DNA from: a bacterium
GTDB taxonomy: Bacteria > Chloroflexota > Chloroflexia > Thermomicrobiales > UBA6265
Length of the DNA: 14,175 bases
Direction: 5' to 3'
Assembly (NCBI GenBank): GCA_029977305.1
Contig: JAPOLF010000027.1
Location: 1 to 14,175 of the forward strand
The notes under the pieces were generated by a model. The model did no database searches. It was not told the origin of the DNA and was given only the letters and a program-made list of their open reading frames with translations. Positions 1 to 7,129 of this stretch are shown piece by piece; position 1 is the stretch's first letter, and every line of letters starts with the position of its first letter. The translations under genes were made by a program, and so were the position numbers.

Positions 1-1054
1 GGCGGAAATGGCCGCTGCCGGCATCGACTGGCTGGTCTGCGGCCCCGGAGCCGACCTTCAGTACCTCACCGGCCACCGCGGCCACCTCAGCGAGCGATTG
101 AGCGTCTTCCTGCTCCCGGCCCGCGGCAATCCGCACTACGTGGTCCCGGGTCTCGAGGCGGCGCTGATCGACGATCTCCGCGACGTCGTCGCGATCCACC
201 CGTGGGAGGAGACCGCCGATCCCGCCGCCCTCACCGGCACGGTGGTCGGCGGCGCCGCTCCGGTGGTCGCTGTCAACGCCGATCTCTGGTCAGTCTTCAC
301 GCTGCGCATGCAGGCGGCGATGCCGGGCGCCTCGTGGGTGGATGCCACCCCTGCCCTGCGTCCGCTCCGCATGCGCAAGGACGCCGCCGAGGTCGCCATC
401 CTCCGTGATGCCGCCCACCGCACCGACGAGGCGTGGGAGGAGTTCATCACCACCCCGCTCATCGGCCTCACCGAGAAAGAAGCCCTCGCGCGGCTGCTCG
501 ACCTCACCTACCAGCGCGGCCTCGGGCCCAGCTTCGGGGTGTGCGCGAGCGGTCCCAACAGCGCTTCACCCCACCACAGCTCGGGCGATCGCGTCATCGG
601 CCACGGCGACGCCATCGTCTGCGACTGGGGCGGCACCCTCGAGGGGTACAACAGCGACGTCACCCGCTCCGCCATCGCCGGTGAGGCCAGCGACGCCTAC
701 CGCGCCGCCTACGCCGTGATCCTCGAGGCCAACCAGCGCGTCCTCGAGGCAACCGCTCCGGGCGTCGCCTGCGAGACGCTCGACACCATTGCCCGCGAGA
801 TCATCACCGCGAACGGCTACGCCGAGCACATCCTCCACCGCGTCGGACACGGTCTCGGTCTCTCGCTGCACGAGGAGCCGTATCTGGTCCTTGGCAATGC
901 CTTGCCACTTGAGGAGGGGATGGTCTTCTCCGACGAGCCCGGCCTGTACATCCGCGGCAAGTTCGGGATCCGGATCGAGGACGCGGTGGTCGTCACCCCC
1001 ACCGGCGGTGAGCGGCTGAACGAGGCCACCCGCGCCCTCACGATCCTCCACTAG
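1..1054 (+). CDS. M24 family metallopeptidase (Xaa-Pro aminopeptidase-like), 5' partial
   Basis: Probably a creatinase/prolidase-fold aminopeptidase that removes N-terminal residues, often before proline, in the cytoplasm. The frame is open to the left window edge. The first visible ATG (position 8) falls inside the usual N-terminal motif of the family ('AAAGIDWLVCGPGADLQYLTG'-like), so the true start is very likely upstream. Counting from that ATG, the creatinase N-domain spans about residues 1-120 and the pita-bread catalytic domain about 125-345. All five expected metal ligands are visible: D206 (VCDWGG), D217 (NSDVTRS), H281 (VGHGLG), E310 (SDEPG) and E324 (IRIEDA), with a His pair at 189-190. 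The stop TAG lies 11 bp from the stop of the convergent next gene, leaving no room for a terminator. The family is clear. The substrate is not, since creatinase, prolidase and Xaa-Pro dipeptidases share this fold. Confidence 0.9.
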   Translation, partial: AEMAAAGIDWLVCGPGADLQYLTGHRGHLSERLSVFLLPARGNPHYVVPGLEAALIDDLRDVVAIHPWEETADPAALTGTVVGGAAPVVAVNADLWSVFTLRMQAAMPGASWVDATPALRPLRMRKDAAEVAILRDAAHRTDEAWEEFITTPLIGLTEKEALARLLDLTYQRGLGPSFGVCASGPNSASPHHSSGDRVIGHGDAIVCDWGGTLEGYNSDVTRSAIAGEASDAYRAAYAVILEANQRVLEATAPGVACETLDTIAREIITANGYAEHILHRVGHGLGLSLHEEPYLVLGNALPLEEGMVFSDEPGLYIRGKFGIRIEDAVVVTPTGGERLNEATRALTILH

Positions 1055-1065
1055 CGAGACGTGGG

Positions 1066-1389
1066 TTACTCGGCCTTCCAGTGCCAGATCTGGCGCAGGT
1101 CGGTCGAGTCCACGATCCCGTCATCGCGCACGTTGATCAGCGGGGCCATGAAATCCGCCCAGCGGTGATGCACCTCGGAATCCCACAAGGTCTTCCATGC
1201 CTCGTCATTGGTGACGCGCGAGGTGAGGATGATCATGTCATCCACATTCCATGAGCGGATCTCGAGGATGCCCGACTGCTCCAGCTCCTTGGTGAGCTCC
1301 GGCCAGATGTTGTCATGCCAGTGGATGTACTCGTCGAGCTTCCCCGGCTTCAACCGGAGAATGAACGCGCGATGCTCACCGTGTGCCAT
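1066..1389 (-). CDS. L-rhamnose mutarotase-like protein (RhaM/DUF718 family)
   Basis: A small dimeric ferredoxin-like (alpha/beta barrel) protein of 107 residues, the usual family length. Characterised members interconvert alpha and beta anomers of L-rhamnose in the cytoplasm. Visible family marks are 'HDNIWPEL' near residue 25, whose His corresponds to the catalytic His of E. coli RhaM, the Trp in 'DEAW' and 'RWADFM' near the C-terminus. The segment expected to carry the catalytic Tyr ('NYAIYL' in E. coli) reads 'LEIRSWNVDD', so that Tyr seems to be missing. This may be a paralogue acting on another sugar. A GGAG ribosome site lies about 7 nt before the ATG. It follows the M20 peptidase on the same strand after a 61-nt gap and may be co-transcribed with it. 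No rhamnose kinase or isomerase is visible nearby. Confidence 0.8.
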   Translation of the reverse strand: MAHGEHRAFILRLKPGKLDEYIHWHDNIWPELTKELEQSGILEIRSWNVDDMIILTSRVTNDEAWKTLWDSEVHHRWADFMAPLINVRDDGIVDSTDLRQIWHWKAE

Positions 1390-1425
1390 GGTGGTGCTCC
1401 GTTTCTCCTGATCACCCCGCGCCGG

Positions 1426-1438
1426 CCGCCCCGGGCGG
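1426..1438 (-). other. short GC hairpin between dipeptidase and mutarotase genes
   Basis: CCGCC-CCG-GGCGG forms a perfect 5-bp stem with a 3-nt loop. It starts 12 nt beyond the dipeptidase stop and lies in the 61-nt gap before the next same-strand gene. No T-tract follows, so it is not a good intrinsic terminator. It could be an attenuator, an RNA-processing or mRNA-end stem, or chance in GC-rich DNA. Confidence 0.25.
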
Positions 1439-1450
1439 ATCGTGCCGCGC

Positions 1451-2791
1451 TCAGCCGGCCAGCACCTCGAAGAACCGCGCCTCGGCGGCGATCATCCGCT
1501 CCAACTCGGCGAGATCCTGCGATTCATCCGGCCCGTGCACCGAGGAATACTGCCCCTCCTGCGCGCCCCAGACGACGAACTCGGCCGTCGGCACCAGCTG
1601 CTGCAGTGCCCCCAGCAACGGGATCGACCCGCCGGAGGCGGTGGAGGCGACTGGTGTCCCGAAGACCTCGTGCATCGCGGTGCGCGCCGCGGTGTCGATC
1701 GCGCCGCCGGCCGGGGCCCGGAACGCCGCGCCGCCGCCGATGTCGGTGATCTCCACCTCCACCCCCCATGGCGCGATTGCGCGGATGTGGTCCACCAGCA
1801 ACCGCTGCGACTCCTCCACATCGGAGCCCGGCGCGATCCGCAGGCTGATCTTCGCGCGCGCCTCGGGCACCAAGGAGTTCGACGCCCCCGCCACCGGTGG
1901 CGCGTCGATCCCGATCGCCGTGACCGAGGGCCGCGTCCACAGCCGTGTCGCGAGGCTTCCGGTCCCGATCAGCTGCACTCCCGGGCGCACCCCCGCCGCG
2001 AGGCGGTAGTCGTCCTCGCCGACGTCCTCCCCCTCCCACTCCCAGCGGGTCAACCCGGCGATCGCGACATCCCCCTGCTCGTCCAACAGCCCGCTGAGGA
2101 TGCGCGCCAAGGCCATCATCGCGTCCGGCGCGCCACCCCCGAAGCCACCGGAATGGACCATCGAGTTGAGCGAGCGCACCGTCACCGTGCACCCCGCGAC
2201 GCCGCGCAGGGCGATGTTGATCTCGGGACGACCGGCGGCGCTGTTCCCGCCGTCGCCGATGATGAAGGCATCCACCCCGTCGACGATCCACGGGTTCTCC
2301 TGCACGAAGGGTCCGAGACTGCTCCCGGTCTCCTCCTCGCCCTCGATCAGGACGCGCACCCCCACCGGAGGCTTCCCCCCGAAGAGCTTCAATGCACCGA
2401 CGTGCATCATCACACCCGACTTGTCATCGGCCGCGCCGCGCCCGTAGATGCGCCCGTCCCTCACGAACGGGGTGAAGGGGTCCGCGGTCCAACCCTGCTC
2501 CATCGGGGCGGGTTGGATGTCGTAGTGGGCGTAGAGGAGCACCGTGGGCGCACCCGGCGGGGCGGGGATGTCCGCGTAGATCGCGGGATAGCCCCCCTCG
2601 ACCGGGAGGATGCGGACATCCTCCACCCCGGCGGCTCGGAAGAGATCGGCGGTCTTCTCCGCCGCTTCCAGCACCGGCCCCGGCGGGTAGCCCGGGAAGG
2701 CGATTGACGGGATCGCGGTGAAGGCCAGCAGTTCCTCGGTGATCCACGGCATCATCGCCGCGGTGCGCGTCTTCAGGTCATCCAGTGGCAT
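1451..2791 (-). CDS. M20 family dipeptidase (carnosinase/DapE-ArgE-like metallopeptidase)
   Basis: A co-catalytic zinc peptidase of 446 residues, the usual length for bacterial M20 dipeptidases. It most likely cleaves dipeptides or N-acyl amino acids in the cytoplasm. Ligands are visible in family order: H89 and catalytic D91 (YAHYDIQP), bridging D122 (GRGAADDKSG), catalytic E152/E153 (GEEETGS), D180 (IIGDGG) and H419 (SSVHGPDE). The lid/dimerisation domain lies between about residues 190 and 310 and contains 'VHSGGFGG'. The frame stays open to 3004, but those extra 71 residues are low-complexity and cross the divergent promoter region. The ATG at 2791 has AAGGAG about 7 nt upstream and begins the typical 'MPLDDLKTRTAAMM' N-terminus, so it was chosen. 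The gene precedes the mutarotase-like gene and diverges from the decarboxylase gene. The M20 family is certain; the exact substrate is not. Confidence 0.92.
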   Translation of the reverse strand: MPLDDLKTRTAAMMPWITEELLAFTAIPSIAFPGYPPGPVLEAAEKTADLFRAAGVEDVRILPVEGGYPAIYADIPAPPGAPTVLLYAHYDIQPAPMEQGWTADPFTPFVRDGRIYGRGAADDKSGVMMHVGALKLFGGKPPVGVRVLIEGEEETGSSLGPFVQENPWIVDGVDAFIIGDGGNSAAGRPEINIALRGVAGCTVTVRSLNSMVHSGGFGGGAPDAMMALARILSGLLDEQGDVAIAGLTRWEWEGEDVGEDDYRLAAGVRPGVQLIGTGSLATRLWTRPSVTAIGIDAPPVAGASNSLVPEARAKISLRIAPGSDVEESQRLLVDHIRAIAPWGVEVEITDIGGGAAFRAPAGGAIDTAARTAMHEVFGTPVASTASGGSIPLLGALQQLVPTAEFVVWGAQEGQYSSVHGPDESQDLAELERMIAAEARFFEVLAG

Positions 2792-2814
2792 GGCAAGCTC
2801 CTTCCAGCGGCGGA

Positions 2815-2836
2815 CGGCCGATCCCTGAGGCGGCCG
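2815..2836 (-). other. inverted repeat in the dipeptidase leader
   Basis: Two copies of the self-palindromic hexamer CGGCCG (2815-2820 and 2831-2836) are separated by 10 nt. They lie 24 nt upstream of the dipeptidase ATG. They could form a leader hairpin or an operator. With such GC-rich hexamers chance is also plausible. Confidence 0.2.
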
Positions 2837-2874
2837 ACCGCGCCCGTGATCGCGTCTCGGACATGCGTGGAGGA

Positions 2875-2880
2875 TACCGA
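2875..2880 (-). promoter_or_regulatory. possible -10 element for the dipeptidase operon
   Basis: Read on the minus strand this is TATCCT (TAnnnT type), about 84 nt before the dipeptidase ATG. No convincing -35 TTGACA-like hexamer is seen at 16-18 nt. It is assigned from position in the divergent gap only. Confidence 0.25.
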
Positions 2881-2917
2881 CTCCGCCCGACCCCTGCCCG
2901 TTGCCCCGGCAATCGGG

Positions 2918-2923
2918 TATCGT
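2918..2923 (+). promoter_or_regulatory. possible -10 element for the decarboxylase gene
   Basis: TATCGT lies 50 nt before the ATG of the PLP decarboxylase. The wider 10-mer TATCGTGCCC recurs exactly at 7106-7115 ahead of the RraA-like gene, which supports a shared promoter element. A TTGCCC lies at 2901-2906, but the spacing is 11 nt, too short for a normal -35. Confidence 0.35.
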
Positions 2924-2967
2924 GCCCCACCACCGTTCAGCGACACTCCGCAGAGGAGAGGACCCGC

Positions 2968-4443
2968 ATGGCCACACTTGATCGCGACCGGCACCGCGCC
3001 GCACCGGCTGCCGACGCTCTCGCCACCTTCCTCGCCGATCCCGACCTTCGCTACTTCACCCTACCCGGCCACAAGCGCTCACCGCTCCTCGCCGAGGATG
3101 AGCCCGCCATCCGCTACGACGCCCCCGGCTCGGTGGTGTGGGATCCCCCCGGTGGGATCCTGCCGCCGGGCTTCGTCAATCCGCAGGAGCAGGCCGAGCA
3201 TCTCGCCGCCGATCTCTGGGGTGTTGACTACGCTCGATTCGTCGTCTCTGGTTCCACCCAAGGCAACCTCGCCTTGATGCTCGCCGCCGGCCCCCCGGGG
3301 AGCAAGGTGATCATCCCGCGCGGCGCCCACAAGTCGCTCGTTGCTGGGCTCGCCTTGGCAGGGCTCGAACCGGTGTGGATCGTGCCGCAGTTGGATGTCG
3401 CCACCGGCCTTCCGCTCGGCGTCACCCCGGCCGCGGTGCGGGCCGCCCTCGCGACCCATCCCGATGTCTCCGCGATCGCCCTGGTGGAGCCCTCGTGGCT
3501 GGGCTTGATGGGCGACGTGGCCGCGATCGCGGAAATTGCCCATGCCCATGGCATCCCGCTGCTCGTCGATCACGCATGGGGTGCCGCCTTCGGCTTCCAC
3601 CCTGCGATGCCGCCCTCGGTGATGCGCCTCGGCGCCGATGCCGCTATCACCTCAATCCACAAGACCCTGCACGCCTACACCCCCGGCTCCCTGCTCATGG
3701 CGAACAGCGGGGTCCTCGATGTCGAGCGCCTCGAGCGCGCCTTCCAAACGTTGAACACCACCAGCCCCGCCGCCCCGATGATCGCCAGCCTCGACACCGT
3801 CCGCCGCGACATGGCCCTTGAGGGCGCCGCGTTGCTCGATCCGGTGGTGCGTGCCGCGGCGATGGTGCGCGACCGCCTGAGCGACATCCCCGGTCTGGTG
3901 ATGGTCAACCCATCGTGGATCGACCTTCCGGCGGTTCACGCCGTCGATCCCACCAAACTGGTCTTGATCATGCCTGGCACCGGGGCAGATGGGTTCGCGC
4001 TCCGCGCCGACCTCTGGCAGCAGGGCATCCGGCTCGAACTCGTCGATCGCGACTCCGTGATCCCGCTGCTCACGCTCGGGGATCAACCCGGTGATGCCGA
4101 GCGGCTCGCCGATGCCCTCCACGCCTCGCTCCACCGCCACGCCGGGCCGCCTCGCCTCCCCACCGCGAGCACCACCCTCTGGGGCTTGATGCCACAGGTC
4201 GGGATGTCGCCGCGGGACGCCTTCTTCGCTCCTGCCGAGACGGTCTCGCTCGCCGATGCCGTGGGCCGCATCGCCGTGGAGACGGTGGTCCCCTATCCCC
4301 CCGGGGTCGCCGCGCTCGCGCCCGGCGAGGTGGTCACGCCGGTGGTGATCGACGCCCTGCGCGAGGTGCGCGATGCCGGGTGCCGCATCGCCTACTGTGC
4401 CGACCCGACGCTGGCGACGTTGCGCGTCGCGACGAGGCGCTAG
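2968..4443 (+). CDS. Orn/Lys/Arg decarboxylase family PLP-dependent enzyme (short form)
   Basis: A fold-type I PLP enzyme of 491 residues, probably decarboxylating a basic amino acid (arginine, lysine or ornithine) to a polyamine precursor in the cytoplasm. Visible marks are the N-terminal 'TLPGHKRSPL' (31-40), the Ser-rich phosphate-binding segment 'SGSTQGN' (94-100), D201 in 'VDHAWGAAFGFH' for the PLP ring nitrogen, K232 in 'SIHKTLHAYTPG' as the Schiff-base lysine, and the C-terminal 'PYPPGV' (442-447). It lacks the N-terminal wing domain of the large enterobacterial inducible decarboxylases and has the length of Bacillus SpeA-type enzymes. The frame is open from 2785, but ATG 2968 has AGAGGAGAGG about 7 nt upstream and fits the family N-terminus. 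Its TAG overlaps the stop of the convergent nuclease gene in a shared CTAG. The substrate cannot be read from the sequence. Confidence 0.9.
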   Translation: MATLDRDRHRAAPAADALATFLADPDLRYFTLPGHKRSPLLAEDEPAIRYDAPGSVVWDPPGGILPPGFVNPQEQAEHLAADLWGVDYARFVVSGSTQGNLALMLAAGPPGSKVIIPRGAHKSLVAGLALAGLEPVWIVPQLDVATGLPLGVTPAAVRAALATHPDVSAIALVEPSWLGLMGDVAAIAEIAHAHGIPLLVDHAWGAAFGFHPAMPPSVMRLGADAAITSIHKTLHAYTPGSLLMANSGVLDVERLERAFQTLNTTSPAAPMIASLDTVRRDMALEGAALLDPVVRAAAMVRDRLSDIPGLVMVNPSWIDLPAVHAVDPTKLVLIMPGTGADGFALRADLWQQGIRLELVDRDSVIPLLTLGDQPGDAERLADALHASLHRHAGPPRLPTASTTLWGLMPQVGMSPRDAFFAPAETVSLADAVGRIAVETVVPYPPGVAALAPGEVVTPVVIDALREVRDAGCRIAYCADPTLATLRVATRR

Positions 4444-5927
4444 CGAAGGCCAGCGATCTCGCGCAGGCGCTTCCAGATGACGACCATCACCTCGGTGTCA
4501 TAGCCGCAGTAGGTGCGGAGCGCGCTGAAGAGGGTGTTCCGCCGCGCATGGGTGGTCTCGGGCAGCATCGCCTCGAGCCACGCCGCCTGCGCACCGGACC
4601 CATCCCCGACCCAAAGGTCGGAGTAGTCGAGTGCCGGCGCGAGGACCGGTTGCACCACCTTCAGGCTGGCGCTGCCGCGGAAGGCGGGCGAGACATACAT
4701 CCGCTTGGTGACCACATCCATCAGGTCGATCATCCGGTCGTTGAGTCCGAGCAGAAAGGTGGCGTACTCGGGATAGCGCTCCGCCATCTCGCGGTTGCGC
4801 GATCGCTCGAACGACGCGTTCCACACCACCACCGACCCCATGTTCCCGATCACCCGCTGCAATGCGGCGAGCCAGCGCGGGGCATGCGCGAGCGTCGGAT
4901 CCTCATGCAGGAACTCCACGTGCCACGCCGTGTCGATCTCCTCGACATGGAGCGAGAACTGGAAGGGGTCCTGTGCGTTGGGCCGGACGTTGCGGAATCG
5001 TGGGATCGGCATCACCACCGTCTCGTAATCGAGAAAGTGCACGGGGTAGCTGATGCCTTCCAGAAACGCGCGCAGCTGGGGTAGGTCAATGTGCTCCTCG
5101 GTGAGCAGCAGGTTCTCGAATCCCGCCAGCATCTGGTCGTTGAGGAGGGAGGTGTCGTCCACATCCTCGAGCCACATCCAGCCGCGATCGAGGAACGCCT
5201 CCACCTGCTTCGCCCGAATCCACGGGATTTCGTAGATGGTCCCGCGCGGATCCACCGCCGCCGTCCGCACCGGACACCAGTTGCCCTTGGTCTTGCGCGC
5301 ACATTGGCACGCGGGCGGAGCCTCCTGATGGAGCGCGGCATGATGCGCGCCCATCTCGACGTGGAGGTCGGCCGCGAGCGCTTGCACCTTGTCGGTGACA
5401 TCCACCTCCACCAGCAGGTGCGAAACATCGAGCGTCGCGCCCCGCACATAGCCATTGTTCAGCAGCAGCAATACCACCCGCGCCACCGGCAATCCGACGC
5501 GCTCGATCACCTCACGCTGAAACGCGGCATCCCACAAGTGGTCGCGATCGACCTTGCCGTCCTCCCCGACCGACGAACTCTTCACCTCGATCAGTGTCCA
5601 TCCATCCCGACGAAGATCCAAGATGTCCGCCCGGGCGAGGAACCCCTCATCGGTGATGAAGGTCCCTTGATAGATCCGCGTCACGCCGCGCTCGATGGCA
5701 TTCAGCGTCTGCTCGACGGCGACATCCATATCCAGCGCATCGATCAACACCCCACCCGGGAGGATCTCCCGCGCCAGCGCATCGACCTCATTGCCGAACC
5801 GCGCCCGCCACTGCTCCATCGGGTCCGTCGCCGGTGGGAGATCATGCGGGCGATGCTGCGCCGTCCATCCGTAGGCCGGACAGACACGGTAGTTCTGGAA
5901 GTCGGTCTTCTTCATCCGCAGCGCCAC
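4440..5927 (-). CDS. DUF2779 protein with N-terminal Cas4/RecB-like (PD-(D/E)XK) nuclease domain
   Basis: A 495-residue predicted two-nuclease protein. Residues about 1-220 look like a Cas4/RecB-type Fe-S nuclease: C16 near the N-terminus, the acidic ligand D101 (RADILD), E114-V-K116 (IEVKSS), a following 'FQREV' motif and a late Cys cluster C207/C209/C218. Residues about 290-490 match DUF2779, an RNase-H-like DEDD-type module: D300-Y-E302 ('FLDYET'), 'VWNASFE' (368-374), 'DLMDV' (401-405), 'GSASLK' (418-423) and D477 in 'YCGYDTEVM'. A role in DNA or RNA end processing, repair or defence is inferred; no such protein's function is known to me with certainty. The GTG start at 5927 has GGAGGAGGG 5 nt upstream, and an in-frame ATG at 5915 is the alternative. 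It ends in a CTAG shared with the decarboxylase stop. No Cas or restriction genes are adjacent. Confidence 0.82.
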   Translation of the reverse strand: MALRMKKTDFQNYRVCPAYGWTAQHRPHDLPPATDPMEQWRARFGNEVDALAREILPGGVLIDALDMDVAVEQTLNAIERGVTRIYQGTFITDEGFLARADILDLRRDGWTLIEVKSSSVGEDGKVDRDHLWDAAFQREVIERVGLPVARVVLLLLNNGYVRGATLDVSHLLVEVDVTDKVQALAADLHVEMGAHHAALHQEAPPACQCARKTKGNWCPVRTAAVDPRGTIYEIPWIRAKQVEAFLDRGWMWLEDVDDTSLLNDQMLAGFENLLLTEEHIDLPQLRAFLEGISYPVHFLDYETVVMPIPRFRNVRPNAQDPFQFSLHVEEIDTAWHVEFLHEDPTLAHAPRWLAALQRVIGNMGSVVVWNASFERSRNREMAERYPEYATFLLGLNDRMIDLMDVVTKRMYVSPAFRGSASLKVVQPVLAPALDYSDLWVGDGSGAQAAWLEAMLPETTHARRNTLFSALRTYCGYDTEVMVVIWKRLREIAGLR

Positions 5928-5955
5928 ATCAGCCCTCCTCCGTCGCGATGTGGCG

Positions 5956-5964
5956 AGTGTACCA
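5956..5964 (-). promoter_or_regulatory. extended -10 candidate for the DUF2779 nuclease gene
   Basis: Read on the minus strand this is TGG-TACACT, an extended -10 (TGn plus TAnnnT). It lies about 29 nt before the GTG start, giving a predicted leader of roughly 20 nt that holds the GGAGGAGGG site. No clear -35 is present, as often with extended -10 promoters. It suggests the nuclease gene has its own promoter despite the short distance to the upstream gene. Confidence 0.4.
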
Positions 5965-5980
5965 GCGAGATCGTCTCGCT
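5964..5980 (-). terminator. 7-bp perfect hairpin after the mannonate-dehydratase-like gene
   Basis: AGCGAGA-TCG-TCTCGCT forms a perfect 7-bp stem with a 3-nt loop. It starts 7 nt past the stop of the upstream same-strand gene and just before the TGG-TACACT element. There is no T-run, so it is at best a weak or factor-assisted terminator. Its position over the promoter would also fit an operator. Confidence 0.35.
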
Positions 5981-5987
5981 CCGACCA

Positions 5988-7064
5988 TCAGCCCTCGAGC
6001 GCCCCGAGCACCTGCAGGTGCGCCCGCATCCACCCGAGCGCATAGGCCATCCCAGCGTGCCACGGCGCGGCGCAGGCCATCTGCGGCGTGTGGTCCGGGA
6101 TCAGCAGACCTGCATATCCTGCGTCGCGATAGAGCCGCAGGCAGTGGGACATGTCCACGTCACCCTCATCGAGGAAGACCTCGTGATACTCCGGCACCAC
6201 CCCGCGCACATTGCGGAAATGCACATACCCGATGATGTCCTGCGCCGCGTATTCGGTGATCGCGTCCTGCAAGGTCATCCCGACATCACTCGTCATCTCC
6301 GCGATCGTCCCTTGGCAGAACTCGAGCCCGTTCGCGCGGCTGTCGCTGATCGCCCGCAAGCGGCGGTACTTCTCCGGGCGATTCACCAATCGCGCATGGC
6401 CGCGCAGCGCATCGAGCGGCGGGTCATCCGGGTGCAGCGCCAACCGCACCCCCGCCTCCTCCGCCACCGGCAACACGTCCCCGAGGAACCGCGCAAGGCG
6501 ATCCCACAGCACCTCCGAGGAGGTGTCGGCGAGCACGCCTGCGGGGGCATCAGCGTCCACGGTCATGTTCCACACCTGCCCAAGCGGGATCGGCGTCTCG
6601 CGCGCGCCATCGCGGGCGGAGAACCCCACCGACTCCGCCCCGCCGCGCGCCCACGGCCCGGTCATGTGGCCCCACACCCCGGCGATGCTGAAGTTGTACC
6701 CGAGCACGGGGATGCCAGCCGCACCCATGTTGCGGATGATCTGCTGCACATCCCGAATCTGCGCATCGCGCCGCGGGCCGTCGAGGAGCACGTCGTACCA
6801 GAAGGCCGGATCGAGATTCTCGAGCGCGTGCAGCCGCAGCCCTTCCGCCTCGACCGCCTGCCGCAACGCCGACAACTCCTCCGCCGACCAGATCGGCTTC
6901 GGACCGGTGTAGCCCCATCCACCGTCGCGCGAATCCGGGATGCGCGGGCCTTCCGCGAAGTAGTCGGTCAGGTGCGCCACGATGTCGGTCGCGCCCGCCT
7001 GCCGCGCGAATCGGAAGTTCTCCTCTGTCAGCATCTGCCGATACAGCCCGAGCCCCACCCGCAT
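5988..7064 (-). CDS. mannonate dehydratase family protein (UxuA-like)
   Basis: A TIM-barrel metalloenzyme of 358 residues. The family dehydrates D-mannonate to 2-keto-3-deoxygluconate in the hexuronate pathway of the cytoplasm. Family motifs in order: 'VLGYNFSIAGVWG' (120-132), 'LALHPDDPPL' with H211, 'EFCQGT' with C250, 'VHFRNVRG' with H282, 'DEGDVDM' (299-305) and 'LIPDHTP' with D324. H211, C250, H282 and D324 match the Mn-ligand set of UxuA. It is slightly shorter than the E. coli enzyme (about 394) and has 'IPDHTP' where that enzyme has 'RPDHG', so a related sugar acid is possible. GGAAGGA lies about 8 nt before ATG 7064. It diverges from the RraA-like aldolase gene across a dyad-bearing promoter region, consistent with shared control of sugar-acid breakdown. 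Confidence 0.82.
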   Translation of the reverse strand: MRVGLGLYRQMLTEENFRFARQAGATDIVAHLTDYFAEGPRIPDSRDGGWGYTGPKPIWSAEELSALRQAVEAEGLRLHALENLDPAFWYDVLLDGPRRDAQIRDVQQIIRNMGAAGIPVLGYNFSIAGVWGHMTGPWARGGAESVGFSARDGARETPIPLGQVWNMTVDADAPAGVLADTSSEVLWDRLARFLGDVLPVAEEAGVRLALHPDDPPLDALRGHARLVNRPEKYRRLRAISDSRANGLEFCQGTIAEMTSDVGMTLQDAITEYAAQDIIGYVHFRNVRGVVPEYHEVFLDEGDVDMSHCLRLYRDAGYAGLLIPDHTPQMACAAPWHAGMAYALGWMRAHLQVLGALEG

Positions 7065-7101
7065 GATCGTCGTCCTTCCGCGCGGCGCGAGACTCGCGCC
7101 G

Positions 7102-7107
7102 ATGCTA
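7102..7107 (-). promoter_or_regulatory. possible -10 element for the mannonate-dehydratase-like gene
   Basis: Read on the minus strand this is TAGCAT (TAnnnT), 38 nt before the ATG at 7064. It shares two bases with the opposing TATCGT at 7106-7111, so the two divergent promoters would be back to back. No strong -35 is seen. Confidence 0.3.
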
Positions 7108-7111
7108 TCGT
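7103..7111 (+). promoter_or_regulatory. extended -10 candidate for the RraA-like/channel genes
   Basis: TGC-TATCGT is an extended -10 (TGn plus TAnnnT), 58 nt upstream of the RraA-like ATG. The 10-mer TATCGTGCCC starting at 7106 is repeated exactly ahead of the decarboxylase gene at 2918. It would serve the RraA-like gene and, by read-through, probably the receptor-channel gene. Confidence 0.4.
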
Positions 7112-7129
7112 GCCCGCATCGGGATCATC

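Larger units (their letters stand above)
7099..7122. promoter_or_regulatory. dyad over the divergent promoter region (operator candidate)
   Basis: CCGATGC (7099-7105) and GCATCGG (7116-7122) form a perfect 7-bp inverted repeat with 10 nt between the arms. A 17-nt centre-to-centre spacing suits a dimeric helix-turn-helix regulator. The left arm ends at, and the spacer contains, the -10-like TATCGT, so a bound protein could block both divergent genes. No regulator gene is adjacent. Confidence 0.4.

Noticed and set aside
1442..2707. Plus-strand open frame of 421 codons
   Set aside because: Antisense shadow of the M20 dipeptidase; the product is low-complexity with no motif.
2785..2967. 61-residue N-terminal extension of the decarboxylase
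   Set aside because: It overlaps the dipeptidase start and leader and has low-complexity sequence; ATG 2968 has a good ribosome site and the family N-terminus.
2792..3004. 71-residue N-terminal extension of the dipeptidase
   Set aside because: It crosses the divergent promoter region and the decarboxylase start, has no family similarity, and the ATG at 2791 has a strong ribosome site.
4440..5927. CRISPR-associated Cas4 gene
   Set aside because: The N-terminal module is Cas4-like, but the protein is more than twice Cas4 length, carries DUF2779, and no repeats or cas genes are nearby.
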